DNA of 7,656 bases from Anaerolineae bacterium (GTDB lineage Bacteria > Chloroflexota > Anaerolineae > CG2-30-64-16), in NCBI GenBank assembly GCA_025454565.1, contig JALOOE010000113.1, positions 1 through 7,656 of the forward strand, given 5' to 3'. The stretch's first letter is position 1, and each line of letters opens with the position of its first letter. Below the pieces are notes generated by a model, which ran no database searches, was not told where the DNA came from, and was given only the letters and a program-made list of their open reading frames with translations. A program made the translations under genes and the position numbers. Of the stretch, positions 1-6,225 are shown piece by piece.

Positions 1-546
1 CGACACAGGCCCATCGCGTCACTATCGCCCGAAATTGAGGCGCGTACGATCACGGTCATCGCGCCCAGCAAGACCTACAACATCCCCGGTCTGGGCTGCG
101 CCGTCGCTGTCATCCCGAACAAGGAGCTGCGCAGACGCTACCAGGATGCGCACCGGGGGCTTTCGGGGCATGTCAACAGCCTCGGCTTCGTCGGCGCGCT
201 GGCCGCCTATCGTGATGGCCAGCCGTGGCTGCAAGATTGCCTGAGCTATCTGGAAGCCAATCGGGACTTCATCTATCGCTATGTAGCCGAGAAGCTGCCG
301 CAGATCTCAGTCAGCCCGTTGGAGGGCACCTATCTGGCGTGGCTCGACTGCCGCCAGGCCGGTCTCCCCTCTGACATCCCGCCCGGCAAGTTCTTCTTGG
401 AGAGAGCGAAGGTCGCACTGAACGAAGGCGGCACCTTCGGCAAGGGCGGCGATGGCTTCGTCCGGCTCAACTTCGGTTGCCCGCGCGCCATCCTGGAAGA
501 AGCGCTGGCGCGGATGCGGGCTGCGCTCGACGGACTCAATCCGTAA
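1..546 (+). CDS. PatB/MalY-like PLP-dependent C-S lyase (cystathionine beta-lyase type aminotransferase), 3' part only
   Basis: The reading frame is open from base 1 to the TAA at 544-546, giving the last 181 residues of a fold-type I PLP enzyme. The segment APSKTYNIPGL (bases 61-93) matches the PLP-lysine motif of the PatB/MalY branch, with the Schiff-base lysine encoded at 70-72. Near the end, VRLNFGCPR matches the conserved C-terminal motif whose arginine binds the substrate carboxylate. These proteins are usually about 390 residues, so roughly half is missing upstream of the window. Family members cleave the C-S bond of cystathionine or similar beta-substituted amino acids; some act as aminotransferases or regulators. 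Its link to the sugar genes is unclear: it lies 45 bases upstream of the oxidoreductase with a hairpin between. The family call is firm; the exact substrate is not. Confidence 0.88.
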   Translation, partial: RHRPIASLSPEIEARTITVIAPSKTYNIPGLGCAVAVIPNKELRRRYQDAHRGLSGHVNSLGFVGALAAYRDGQPWLQDCLSYLEANRDFIYRYVAEKLPQISVSPLEGTYLAWLDCRQAGLPSDIPPGKFFLERAKVALNEGGTFGKGGDGFVRLNFGCPRAILEEALARMRAALDGLNP

Positions 547-565
547 CGCAATCCGCCGGATTGCG
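547..565 (+). terminator. Short perfect hairpin after the C-S lyase stop codon
   Basis: CGCAATCC (547-554) and GGATTGCG (558-565) are perfect inverted repeats around a 3-base loop, beginning one base after the TAA. No T-run follows, so a classical intrinsic terminator is not supported; it may protect the mRNA end or attenuate readthrough. A tandem 9-base duplication, CACAACGAG twice, follows at 566-583. Confidence 0.4.
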
Positions 566-583
566 CACAACGAGCACAACGAG
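566..583 (+). repeat. Tandem 9-bp duplication (CACAACGAG x2)
   Basis: CACAACGAG occurs twice back to back in the 45-base gap between the C-S lyase and the oxidoreductase. The second copy runs into GAGAGG, the only purine-rich stretch available as a weak ribosome binding site for the ATG at 592. No function is known to me. Confidence 0.6.
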
Positions 584-591
584 AGGCCAAT

Positions 592-1563
592 ATGACTCAA
601 ACCATCGGCTGGGGCATCCTGGGCGCAGGGCGCATCGCAGGCAAGTTCGCCACCGAATCCAAACTCGTGCCCGGCACGCGGCTCGTGGCGGTCGGCTCGC
701 GCTCGGCGGAGAAAGCAGAGGAGTTCGCCCGGCAGAACGGCGTCGAGCGCGCCTATGGCAGCTACGCCAAGCTGGTCGCCGACCCAGAAGTGGATGCAGT
801 CTACGTCGCCACGCTGCACCCCACGCACTGCGAGCATACGCTGCTGGCGCTCGATGCCGGCAAGGCGGTGCTATGCGAGAAACCGTTCGCCGTGACCGGT
901 CGCGAGGCACGCCAGATGATCGAGCGGGCCCGCGAGCGCAGGCTTTTTCTCATGGAAGCAATGTGGGCGCGCTTCAACCCGATGACCGTGCAGGTGCGCC
1001 GTTGGCTCGCCGAGGGTCGCATCGGCGAGCCGCGCATGATGACGATTGACTTCGGCTTCCGCGCGGCCTGGAACCCCGAGAGCCGGCTGCTCAACCCGGC
1101 GCTTGCCGGCGGCGCGCTGCTCGATGTCGGCGTGTATGTGCTGGCCTATGCCTCGATGGTCTTCGGCCGCCCCACGCAGATCCAGGCGGCAGCGCACATC
1201 GGCGAGAGCGGCGTGGACGAGCAGACGGCGATGGCGCTGAAGTACGCCGGCGGCCAGATCGCCAGCCTCACCTGCGCCGTCCGCACGCCCAGTCCGCAGG
1301 GCGCGCGTATCGACGGCACTGAAGGCGCCATCGAGATCCCGGCGTTCTGGCGCGCGCCCGTCGCCCGTCTGATCCGGCCCAAAGAGGACCCGGTCGAAGC
1401 CACCGGCGACTTTGGCTTCCAATATGAGATTGCCGAAGCGGTGGATTGCCTGCGCGCAGGCAAGATCGAAAGCCCGCACATGCCGCTCGACGAAACACTC
1501 GCCATCGCCGAGACGATGGACGAGGTGCGGCGGCAGATCGGGTTGAGGTATCCGTTTGAGTGA
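592..1563 (+). CDS. Gfo/Idh/MocA family NAD(P)-dependent oxidoreductase, dihydrodiol dehydrogenase/GFOR-like branch
   Basis: A complete 323-residue protein, normal for the family and probably cytosolic. The N-terminal Rossmann domain shows the dinucleotide motif GILGAGRIA (residues 8-16) and the CEKP motif (95-98), whose K97 is the expected catalytic lysine. The C-terminal alpha/beta domain has GGALLDVGVYVL (173-184), with Y182 where many relatives carry histidine. That tyrosine and the MEAMWARF stretch (121-128) resemble dimeric dihydrodiol dehydrogenase and glucose-fructose oxidoreductase. Members oxidise or reduce pyranoses (for example D-xylose or D-glucose 1-dehydrogenation) or diols with NADP(H). 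In this cluster a sugar 1-dehydrogenase or keto-sugar reductase role is inferred. The ATG at 592 is chosen because the Rossmann motif starts a few residues later; its ribosome site (GAGAGG) is weak. The stop codon lies inside a heptamer repeat. Confidence 0.9.
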   Translation: MTQTIGWGILGAGRIAGKFATESKLVPGTRLVAVGSRSAEKAEEFARQNGVERAYGSYAKLVADPEVDAVYVATLHPTHCEHTLLALDAGKAVLCEKPFAVTGREARQMIERARERRLFLMEAMWARFNPMTVQVRRWLAEGRIGEPRMMTIDFGFRAAWNPESRLLNPALAGGALLDVGVYVLAYASMVFGRPTQIQAAAHIGESGVDEQTAMALKYAGGQIASLTCAVRTPSPQGARIDGTEGAIEIPAFWRAPVARLIRPKEDPVEATGDFGFQYEIAEAVDCLRAGKIESPHMPLDETLAIAETMDEVRRQIGLRYPFE

Positions 1564-1670
1564 AACGTGAAACGTGATGCGTGAAGAGTCTGGCGCCGAT
1601 CGTCAAACGTCGTGCGTCGAACGTCATGCGTCGTGCGTCAAACGTCATGCGGCGTGCGTCAAACGTCATT
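1559..1670 (+). repeat. Heptamer tandem array, 16 units in phase (consensus CGTSNNN)
   Basis: From 1559 to 1670 the DNA can be cut into sixteen consecutive 7-base units with no phase slip. The first four are of CGTGAAA type, the next two are degenerate (AGTCTGG, CGCCGAT), and the last ten (1601-1670) are of CGTCNNN type such as CGTCAAA, CGTCATG and CGTCGTG. A 21-base higher-order repeat is visible in 1612-1632, 1633-1653 and the partial 1654-1670. The first unit contains the TGA of the upstream oxidoreductase gene. It resembles in style the short tandemly repeated heptanucleotide (STRR) arrays known in filamentous cyanobacteria, but the unit sequence is different. Because three 7-base units make seven codons, the array produces spurious repetitive reading frames on both strands. 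Confidence 0.85.
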
Positions 1671-1714
1671 CTCCAGATGTCAGAACCGGCGCGAATGGAG
1701 ATTGATCTTCCGGC

Positions 1715-1756
1715 GTCCACGTTTCACGTTTCACGCTTGACGTTTCACGTTTCACG
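1715..1756 (-). repeat. Inverted heptamer block (CGTGAAA units on the minus strand)
   Basis: Six 7-base units run from 1715 to 1756; read on the minus strand four are exactly CGTGAAA, one is CGTCAAG and the outermost is a variant. Bases 1730-1755 are complementary to 1560-1585 at 24 of 26 positions, including a 16-base perfect arm (GTGAAACGTGAAACGT at 1560-1575). The two blocks could therefore fold into one long hairpin enclosing the CGTC-type array and a 44-base non-repetitive stretch (1671-1714). It ends five bases before the GGAGGT ribosome site of the next gene. Confidence 0.85.
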
Positions 1757-1761
1757 TCCCC

Positions 1762-1767
1762 GGAGGT
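1762..1767 (+). promoter_or_regulatory. Ribosome binding site of the aldo/keto reductase
   Basis: GGAGGT stands 7 bases before the ATG at 1775 and fixes that start. It is the strongest Shine-Dalgarno match among the metabolic genes. It lies just outside the inverted heptamer arm, so folding of the repeat in the leader could alter access to it. Confidence 0.8.
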
Positions 1768-1774
1768 AACTGAC

Positions 1775-2746
1775 ATGCACTACGGCACCATCCCCGGCGT
1801 CGCCAAGCCCGTCGCCCGCCTGGTCCTCGGCACGATGATCATCTCGGCGCAAGAGTCGGAGCGGAGCTTCGCGCTCCTGGACGCGGTGTTCGAGATAGGC
1901 GGCAATACGTTGGATACCGCGCACGTCTACGCTGGCGGCAACAGCGAGCGCGGTATCGGCCAGTGGATGCGCGCACGCGGCAACCGAGAGCAGATGGTCA
2001 TCATCTCCAAAGGCTGCCACCACAACGCTGACCGCAAGCGCGTCACGCCGTTTGACCTGGCCGCCGACCTGCACGATTCGCTCGTCCGCCTGCAAACCAA
2101 CTATATTGATGTCTACCTGCTGCACCGCGACGACCCCAGCCTGCCGGTCGGGCCAATCGTCGAGGCGCTCAACGAGCACTGGCGTGCCGGCCGGATCCAC
2201 GCCTTCGGCGGCTCCAACTGGACGCATGAGCGCATCCAGGCCGCCAACGACTACGCGGCGTCGCACGGCTTGCAGCCGTTCACCGCCAGCAGCCCGAACT
2301 ACGGTCTGGCCGAGCAGGTGCTCGATCCATGGGGGCCGGGCTGCGTCACCCTCAGTGGGCCGCAGAACGAACCGGCGCGGGCGTGGTATCAGGGCAGCCA
2401 GATGCCGGTGTTGGCCTATTCCAGCCTGGGGCGGGGTTTCTTCTCAGGCCGCGTCACGCCTGAGAACTTCGAAGAGGCCAAAGGCTCGCTCGACAAGGCG
2501 TGCCTGACGGCCTATTGCCACGACGTGAACTTCCGGCGACTGCAGCGGGTAATGCGCCTTGCGAAGCAGAAGCGCGCCACCGTGCCGCAGATCGCGCTCG
2601 CCTACATCCTCCGCTCGCCGCTGAACGTCTTCCCGCTGATCGGCGCGGCGACCGGCGAGGAGTTTGCGCAGAATCTTGCGGCACTCGACCTGGCGCTGAG
2701 CGAGGAAGAGCGGGCGTGGCTGGATCTGGAACAGAGGGGGAACTGA
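1775..2746 (+). CDS. Aldo/keto reductase family oxidoreductase
   Basis: A complete 323-residue (alpha/beta)8-barrel enzyme without signal peptide. The family's catalytic tetrad can be read as D47 and Y52 (in NTLDTAHVYAGGNSE), K79 (IISKG) and H117 (YLLHRDD). GGSNW (145-149) and SSPNYGL (172-178) are the expected barrel-strand motifs, and PLIGAATGEEFAQN near residues 287-300 is the C-terminal NADP(H)-binding region. The family reduces carbonyls or oxidises sugars with NADP(H); D-threo-aldose (L-fucose) 1-dehydrogenases are one branch. Given the fucosidase two genes downstream, oxidation of a released sugar is an attractive but unproven guess; relatives also act as keto-sugar reductases. It is probably translated together with the next gene, whose ATG follows the TGA after a single base. 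Confidence 0.9.
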   Translation: MHYGTIPGVAKPVARLVLGTMIISAQESERSFALLDAVFEIGGNTLDTAHVYAGGNSERGIGQWMRARGNREQMVIISKGCHHNADRKRVTPFDLAADLHDSLVRLQTNYIDVYLLHRDDPSLPVGPIVEALNEHWRAGRIHAFGGSNWTHERIQAANDYAASHGLQPFTASSPNYGLAEQVLDPWGPGCVTLSGPQNEPARAWYQGSQMPVLAYSSLGRGFFSGRVTPENFEEAKGSLDKACLTAYCHDVNFRRLQRVMRLAKQKRATVPQIALAYILRSPLNVFPLIGAATGEEFAQNLAALDLALSEEERAWLDLEQRGN

Positions 2747-2747
2747 C

Positions 2748-3509
2748 ATGAGCCAATTCAAACAGTCGTTTGCCTGGTGGGCGTTCGGTCGAGGTGTGAC
2801 CGACCCACCGGCCTTTTTCCGAGAGGCCCGCAAGATCGGCTACCAGGGCGTGGAGCTGTTGCCGCACGAGCTTTGGGATGCGGCCCGCGATGCCGGGCTA
2901 ACCATCGTCACCGAAGGGGCGGGTAAGATCGAGCGCGGACTGAACCGCCGCGCGCATCATGCTGAGATCGAGGCTGAGGTTAATGCCAAGCTCGATCTGG
3001 CGGTGAAGTACGGTGTCCCCAACATTATCGTCTTCTCCGGCAACCGCGCCGGGTTGACGGATGAGGCCGGCGCGCTGACCACCGCCGAGGGGCTGCGCCG
3101 CCTGGCGCCCCTGGCCGAGGCCGCGGGCGTCACGCTGGTGCTGGAACTACTCAACTCGAAGGTGGATCACAACGACTACCAATGCGATCACACCGCGTGG
3201 GGCGTGTTGGTGATGAGCCTGGTCAACTCGCCAGCCGTCAAGCTGCTCTATGACATCTACCACATGCAGATCATGGAAGGGGACATCATCCGCACGATCC
3301 GTGAGGTTGCTGCGCCGCACATCGGCCACGTGCACACCGCCGGCAACCCCGGCCGCCGCGACCTGGATGACGACCAGGAGTTGTGCTATCCGCCCATCAT
3401 GCGAGTATTGAAGGAGATAGGCTACGCGGGCTTCGTGGGCCAGGAGTTCGTCCCGAAAGGCGACGCGCTGGCGGCGCTGCGCGCCGCCTATCGGTTGTGT
3501 GAGGTTTAG
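2748..3509 (+). CDS. Sugar isomerase/epimerase, hydroxypyruvate isomerase-like TIM barrel (AP endonuclease 2 superfamily)
   Basis: A 253-residue protein, the usual size for the hydroxypyruvate isomerase group. YDIYHMQIMEGD (168-179) is a hallmark of that group, and LVLELLNSKVD (130-140) corresponds to its LEPxNxR segment. Expected metal ligands are E133, D169, H196 (in HVHTAGNPGR) and E233 (GQEF); at the H196 position hydroxypyruvate isomerases commonly have glutamine, whereas ketose 3-epimerases have histidine. The enzyme should interconvert an aldose/ketose or epimerise a keto sugar by a metal-assisted enediolate mechanism in the cytoplasm. The start overlaps closely with the preceding aldo/keto reductase (TGA, one base, ATG), with a GAGGGGG stretch upstream, so the two are surely co-transcribed and likely work on successive intermediates. 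The true substrate cannot be told; the gene name hyi would be overreach. Confidence 0.85.
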   Translation: MSQFKQSFAWWAFGRGVTDPPAFFREARKIGYQGVELLPHELWDAARDAGLTIVTEGAGKIERGLNRRAHHAEIEAEVNAKLDLAVKYGVPNIIVFSGNRAGLTDEAGALTTAEGLRRLAPLAEAAGVTLVLELLNSKVDHNDYQCDHTAWGVLVMSLVNSPAVKLLYDIYHMQIMEGDIIRTIREVAAPHIGHVHTAGNPGRRDLDDDQELCYPPIMRVLKEIGYAGFVGQEFVPKGDALAALRAAYRLCEV

Positions 3510-3530
3510 CCATATGAAGATGAAGTCCCA

Positions 3531-3569
3531 CTTGATCTGCTCCGCCACGACAGGGTGGCGCAGATCGAG
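3531..3569 (+). terminator. Strong bulged hairpin between isomerase and fucosidase genes
   Basis: CTTGATCTG (3531-3539) pairs with CAGATCGAG (3561-3569), with one G-T pair, and CGCCAC (3543-3548) pairs with GTGGCG (3555-3560). This leaves a 3-base bulge (3540-3542) and a 6-base loop. The 15-pair stem begins 21 bases after the TAG of the isomerase gene. No T-tract follows, so it may be a factor-dependent terminator, an mRNA stabiliser or a regulator site rather than an intrinsic terminator. The rest of the 120-base gap shows no convincing promoter. Confidence 0.5.
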
Positions 3570-3617
3570 TCGGAGAGCCAAGTGTATGGCCGCTGACGTG
3601 CTACGCTCAACCCAACC

Positions 3618-3623
3618 AAGGAG
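3618..3623 (+). promoter_or_regulatory. Ribosome binding site supporting a GTG start for the fucosidase
   Basis: AAGGAG lies 6 bases before GTG at 3630. The first in-frame ATG is at residue 62, well after the conserved FIHWG motif, so the GTG is the real start. Confidence 0.82.
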
Positions 3624-3629
3624 TCTCTC

Positions 3630-4895
3630 GTGAACACCTTACCCCCTGAAGCCTTCGCTGCCAATCGCGGGCAGCGCGCCGAAGCGATCGGCGATCCCCG
3701 CCTCGATTGGTGGCGAGCCGCCAAATTCGGCCTCTTCATCCACTGGGGCCTCTACGCCATCCCGGCCGGCGAGTGGAAAGGCGAGGCCATCCCCGGCATC
3801 GGGGAATGGATCATGCACCGGGCGCGCATCCCGGTGGCCGAGTACGAGCCGCTGGCAGCGCAGTTCAACCCCGTCAAGTTCGATGCCGCCGAGTGGGTGT
3901 CGCTGGCGAAGCGCGCCGGGCAGAAGTACCTGGTGATCACCTCCAAGCACCACGACGGCTTCTGCCTCTACAAGTCGGACCTGACGCGCTACAACATGGT
4001 GGATAGCACCCCTTTCGGCCGTGACATCCTGGCCGAGTTGGCAGCCGAATGCGCACGCCAGGGAATCAGGCTGGGCTTCTACTACTCGCAGACCCAGGAT
4101 TGGCATCATCCTGACGGGGACGGCAACGATTGGGATTACGACGAATCGAAGAAGGACTTCGGCGGCTACATCGAGAACTATGTCAAGCCCCAGGTGACGG
4201 AATTACTGACGAATTACGGCCCGATTTGCCTGATCTGGTTCGACACACCGAAGGGGATCAGCGAAGCCCAGAGCCGCTCGCTGCTCGATCACGTCCATCA
4301 ACTCCAACCCGATTGCCTGGTGTGCGGCCGCGTGGGCAACGCGCTGGGGGACTACGCCTCGGCCGGCGACAACAAGATCCCAAGCATGGCCGTGGATGCC
4401 GACTGGGAGACCCCGGCGACGATCAACGATACGTGGGGGTTCAAGACCGACGATCACAACTGGAAATCGGCGACCGATCTGGTGCGCAAGCTCGTGGACA
4501 TCGTCAGCAAGGGCGGCAACTATCTGCTGAACATCGGCCCGACCGCCGAAGGAATCATCCCGCAGCCGAGCGTCGAGCGGCTGGAAGCGATGGGCGCGTG
4601 GCTGGATGTGAACGGTGAGGCGATCTACGGATCGAAGCGCGGGCCGATCCAGGGGCTGCCGTGGTGCCGAACCACCCGCAAACCCGGCCATATCTACGTC
4701 CACGTGTTCGACTGGCCGGCGGATGGCACGATCCGGCTCCCCGCGCTCGATGGGCCGGTGACGGGCGCGTACCTGCTGGGCGATCCGGCACGCACGGCGC
4801 TGCCGCTCTCTCAGCAGAACGACGGGCTGATTATCGGCGGCCCGGCGGCGGCGCCCGATCCCGTGGCGAGCGTCATCGTACTCACCTCTGAATAA
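3630..4895 (+). CDS. Glycoside hydrolase family 29 alpha-L-fucosidase
   Basis: A 421-residue GH29 protein with a GTG start. The catalytic barrel shows the family landmarks in order: KFGLFIHWG (32-40), EWIMHRARIP (59-68), YLVITSKHHDGFCLY (100-114), GFYYSQTQDWHHP (149-161), LIWFDTP (201-207) with D205 as predicted nucleophile, WETPATINDTWGF (259-271), and GGNYLLNIGPTAEGIIP (295-311). A short C-terminal beta domain follows from about 340. The enzyme removes alpha-linked L-fucose with retention of configuration. The general acid/base varies in position in GH29 and is not assigned; E260 in the WET motif is only one of several nearby acidic residues. There is no signal peptide, so it probably acts in the cytoplasm on oligosaccharides or glycosides brought in by a transporter such as the one that starts at 7153. 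Related sugars could be substrates. Confidence 0.93.
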   Translation: MNTLPPEAFAANRGQRAEAIGDPRLDWWRAAKFGLFIHWGLYAIPAGEWKGEAIPGIGEWIMHRARIPVAEYEPLAAQFNPVKFDAAEWVSLAKRAGQKYLVITSKHHDGFCLYKSDLTRYNMVDSTPFGRDILAELAAECARQGIRLGFYYSQTQDWHHPDGDGNDWDYDESKKDFGGYIENYVKPQVTELLTNYGPICLIWFDTPKGISEAQSRSLLDHVHQLQPDCLVCGRVGNALGDYASAGDNKIPSMAVDADWETPATINDTWGFKTDDHNWKSATDLVRKLVDIVSKGGNYLLNIGPTAEGIIPQPSVERLEAMGAWLDVNGEAIYGSKRGPIQGLPWCRTTRKPGHIYVHVFDWPADGTIRLPALDGPVTGAYLLGDPARTALPLSQQNDGLIIGGPAAAPDPVASVIVLTSE

Positions 4896-4897
4896 CC

Positions 4898-4954
4898 GGT
4901 AACGAGAAACGAGTAAGCCAAACACGGATCACCCGTCACTCGTTTCTCGTTTCC
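4898..4954 (+). repeat. Second inverted heptamer element (CGAGAAA type), long-stem hairpin
   Basis: Bases 4898-4916 and 4936-4954 are complementary at 17 of 19 positions around a 19-base loop. Each arm contains two 7-base units of the form CGAGAAA followed by CGAGTAA or CGAGTGA. The structure begins two bases after the fucosidase TAA (4893-4895). No T-tract follows, so termination is uncertain. The unit closely resembles the CGTGAAA unit of the island at 1559-1756, differing at one position, which suggests the same element type in a shorter form. Confidence 0.82.
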
Positions 4955-4978
4955 AATTCCTCACATGGCAGGTCTAGC

Positions 4979-6202
4979 ATGACATCCACTTTGATGACCC
5001 CTGATCGTATCGACCATCTGCTGACAACCTACCGCGATGGTCTGCTCAACAGCACCGTGCCGTTCTGGTTTCCGCGCTGTGTGGATGAAGCATATGGCGG
5101 TTTCATGTTTTCGCGCGACCGCGATGGCTCGCTGCTGGACACCGACAAGGCCATCTGGCTACAGGGCCGGGCCGCCTGGCTGCTGGCGACTTTATACAGC
5201 GAGGTGGAGCCACGGCCGGAGTGGCTGGCGTGGTCGCGGCACGGCATCGACTTCCTGCGCCGGCACGGCTTCGACAGCGATGGCCGCATGTTCTTCCTGG
5301 TGGATCGGGAGGGGCGGCCGCTGCGCAAACGCCGCTACATCTTCAGCGAGACGTTCACGATCATCGCGCTGGCCGCCTACGGCCGCGCAGCGGGAGATCC
5401 GGCCTCGGTGCAGGAGGCTGTTGAGCTCTTCGAACGCGTGCTCGGCCACCTGAACACGCCGGGCGTGCTGCCGCCAAAATGGGATGCCGATACCCGGCCC
5501 ATGCGCGGGTTGGCCGTGCCGATGATCATGATCGTCACCGCGCAGGTCTTGCGCAAGTCAATGGCCGATCCAGCGCTCTGCAACCGCTGGATTGACCACT
5601 ACATCGACGAAATCCGGCGCTATCACATGCACCCGGAGTTGGCGACCGTGCTGGAGACGGTCGGCGCGAACGGTGAATTTCTGGATCACTTCGATGGCCG
5701 GACGCTGACCCCCGGCCACGCCATCGAGGCCGCCTGGTTCATCATGCAGGAAGCACATGCACGCGGGGATGACCCTGGGCTGCTCCAGACCGGTCTGACG
5801 ATCCTCGACTGGATGTGGGAACGCGGCTGGGATCGCGAGTACGGCGGCATCACCTACTTCGTGGATGTCAAGGGGCTACCGGTGCAGGAGTACTGGCACG
5901 ATATGAAGTTCTGGTGGCCGCAGAACGAGACGATCATCGCGACGCTGATGGCGTATCGGCTGACAGGCGACGAGAAGTATGCCCGCTGGCACGGCCTGAT
6001 CCACGACTGGACCTACGCACGTTTCCCCGACCCCGAACACGGCGAATGGTTCGGCTACCTGCATCGCGACGGCCGGCTTTCATCACGGCTCAAGGGCAAT
6101 ACCTACAAGGGCGCTTTCCACGTCCCGCGCATGGAACTGGTCTGCTGGCAGTTGATGCAGGAAATCAAAGCCCAGGGGGGTGCCTCGGCTCCGGCGAAGT
6201 AG
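4979..6202 (+). CDS. N-acylglucosamine 2-epimerase (AGE) family sugar epimerase/isomerase
   Basis: A complete 407-residue protein of the (alpha/alpha)6-barrel AGE family, the normal length. Matching motifs are PFWFPRCVDEAYGGF (28-42), WLQGRAAWLLA (60-70), RRYIFSETF (118-126), PGHAIEAAWFIM (245-256), KFWWPQNE (310-317) and YKGAFHVPR (376-384). H247 and H381 correspond to the two conserved histidines proposed as acid/base catalysts in the family. Members interconvert GlcNAc and ManNAc, epimerise cellobiose, or isomerise mannose and fructose. With fucosidase and other isomerases nearby, an unmodified or N-acyl hexose from an imported glycan is likely; the specificity cannot be read. The ATG at 4979 has only a weak AGGT upstream, and a second ATG five codons later is possible. 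A 5-codon mini-frame (ATG 4965 to TGA 4982) overlaps the start as ATGA. Confidence 0.9.
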   Translation: MTSTLMTPDRIDHLLTTYRDGLLNSTVPFWFPRCVDEAYGGFMFSRDRDGSLLDTDKAIWLQGRAAWLLATLYSEVEPRPEWLAWSRHGIDFLRRHGFDSDGRMFFLVDREGRPLRKRRYIFSETFTIIALAAYGRAAGDPASVQEAVELFERVLGHLNTPGVLPPKWDADTRPMRGLAVPMIMIVTAQVLRKSMADPALCNRWIDHYIDEIRRYHMHPELATVLETVGANGEFLDHFDGRTLTPGHAIEAAWFIMQEAHARGDDPGLLQTGLTILDWMWERGWDREYGGITYFVDVKGLPVQEYWHDMKFWWPQNETIIATLMAYRLTGDEKYARWHGLIHDWTYARFPDPEHGEWFGYLHRDGRLSSRLKGNTYKGAFHVPRMELVCWQLMQEIKAQGGASAPAK

Positions 6203-6225
6203 TCCGGAATCCGATATTTTGTCGC

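Noticed and set aside
477..1049. Plus-strand frame of 190 codons crossing from the C-S lyase into the oxidoreductase
   Set aside because: It overlaps two genes with strong family motifs in other frames, and its Arg/Ala/Gly-rich composition is typical of an out-of-frame translation.
1601..1670. CRISPR-like array
   Set aside because: The repeat unit is 7 bases with no unique spacers and the copies are contiguous, so it is a simple tandem array.
1268..1720. Minus-strand frame with repeated MTFDARR units
   Set aside because: It is antisense to the oxidoreductase gene and to the heptamer array, and its repeats come from the array. The plus-strand gene has clear family motifs.
1581..1769. Plus-strand frame encoding repeated MRRASNV units
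   Set aside because: The 7-residue repeat is simply the product of three 7-base units in the intergenic heptamer array. The frame has no good ribosome site and no recognisable domain.
4203..4925. Long minus-strand open frame of 240 codons opposite the fucosidase
   Set aside because: It is a shadow frame common in GC-rich DNA. The plus strand encodes a full set of GH29 motifs, and the minus-strand product shows no family features.
4898..4954. Classical rho-independent terminator after the fucosidase gene
   Set aside because: The stem is strong, but no T-run follows and the arms are built from heptamers shared with another gap. I record it as a repeat element and leave termination open.
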